DNA from: Candidatus Bathycorpusculum sp.
GTDB taxonomy: Archaea > Thermoproteota > Bathyarchaeia > Bathyarchaeales > Bathycorpusculaceae
Length of the DNA: 5,845 nucleotides
Assembly: GCA_009779045.1 (NCBI GenBank)
Contig: WREZ01000091.1
Span: 1 to 5,845 of the forward strand
Direction: 5' to 3'
Part shown: in pieces, positions 5,654-5,845 of the stretch
How positions within the stretch are numbered: the stretch's first letter is position 1
How the letters are laid out: each line of letters starts with the position of its first letter
Program-made: the position numbers and the translations under genes
Notes under the pieces: generated by a model
Seen by the model: the letters and a program-made list of their open reading frames with translations, nothing else
Databases searched by the model: none
What the model was told of the DNA's origin: nothing

Positions 5654-5673
5654 ACGTTTAATCAAATTCGATG

Positions 5674-5689
5674 ACAACACTACTGTTGT
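5674..5689. repeat. 6-bp inverted repeat near the primase start, candidate operator
   Basis: ACAACA (5674-5679) and TGTTGT (5684-5689) pair perfectly around CTAC. It ends 31 bases before ATG 5643, close to where a transcript from the A/T tract at 5694-5705 would begin. A bound repressor or an RNA hairpin here could limit synthesis of the replication protein. Confidence 0.35.
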
Positions 5690-5760
5690 TACCAAAAATT
5701 TTTTCACAATCATTGATAACTGGTCACGACAAACGCATGAAAATTTAGCCGATAGTTTGT

Positions 5761-5775
5761 GCAGTGTTTAACTGC
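5761..5775. repeat. 5-bp inverted repeat
   Basis: GCAGT (5761-5765) and ACTGC (5771-5775) flank GTTTA. It is short, but it is one of three such repeats in the 200 bases upstream of the replication gene. Confidence 0.3.
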
Positions 5776-5824
5776 CTTAAGCCTTATCATTTAAACAAAA
5801 ACATCAAATATATATGTATTGAAA

Positions 5825-5841
5825 TCTAGTATCTTACTAGA
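5825..5841. repeat. 6-bp inverted repeat at the right edge
   Basis: TCTAGT (5825-5830) and ACTAGA (5836-5841) flank ATCTT. It lies just upstream (minus-strand sense) of the TATA-like stretch 5806-5820, a position suited to a regulator binding site. Confidence 0.3.
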
Positions 5842-5845
5842 CAAT

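Larger units (their letters stand above)
5644..5845 (-). promoter_or_regulatory. Upstream control region of the primase-helicase gene, possible origin
   Basis: No gene is visible. Reading towards the primase gene on the minus strand, an AT-rich TATA-like AATACATATATATTT occupies 5820-5806 (about 165 bases before the ATG), and a weaker A/T tract lies at 5705-5694 (about 55 bases before it). Three short inverted repeats lie among them (5674-5689, 5761-5775, 5825-5841). Which promoter is used cannot be told from sequence. Inverted repeats next to a replication gene fit autoregulation or an origin. Confidence 0.4.

Noticed and set aside
1..5845. CRISPR array, insertion sequence or rRNA
   Set aside because: No regularly spaced repeats, no transposase and no rRNA-like sequence were seen.

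Overview
The window looks like one end of an integrated mobile genetic element (provirus or integrative plasmid) of an AT-rich archaeon. Three things point to archaea. The tyrosine recombinase has the archaeal type of active site, with Cys in place of the usual His of HxxR. The replication protein is an archaeo-eukaryotic primase fused to a helicase. One gene also has a TATA-like box at the distance expected for leaderless transcription. A mesophilic lineage such as Bathyarchaeia is a guess from the style of the proteins, not something the sequence proves.

Left edge (1-561): the end of an unrecognised + strand gene, then about 450 bases without a convincing gene. This is probably host chromosome lying beyond the 3' end of a tRNA gene. 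At 562-608 (minus strand) lies the 3' half of a tRNA, probably tRNA-Val(UAC), from the anticodon stem to CCA. Its 5' half is missing. This is the attachment core, and it is read in frame, antisense, as the extreme N-terminus of the integrase gene (580-1470, +). That layout is the hallmark of SSV-type integration, in which the attachment site lies inside int.

Middle (1471-3321): directly after int is a short open stretch that resembles the last ~45 residues of a second tyrosine recombinase. A gene-poor region follows, holding a 120-base tract almost without cytosine. Then comes a minus-strand gene for a two-helix membrane protein with a beta-rich cytosolic domain, resembling the Cap15/S-2TM-beta effectors of CBASS antiphage defence, but with no CD-NTase beside it. 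A possible 34-residue four-cysteine microprotein and an intergenic region with a perfect 12-bp palindrome come next.

Right (3322-5845): a large minus-strand gene encodes a primase-helicase of about 773 residues: AEP catalytic domain, a four-Cys PriL-like/PriCT region, an AAA+ helicase and a C-terminal winged helix. Upstream of it are three short inverted repeats that could be operators or part of an origin.

Together these give the core of a self-replicating integrative element (integrase plus primase-helicase) with one accessory cargo gene of possible defence or exclusion function. The other end of the element and its structural or transfer genes lie outside the window.
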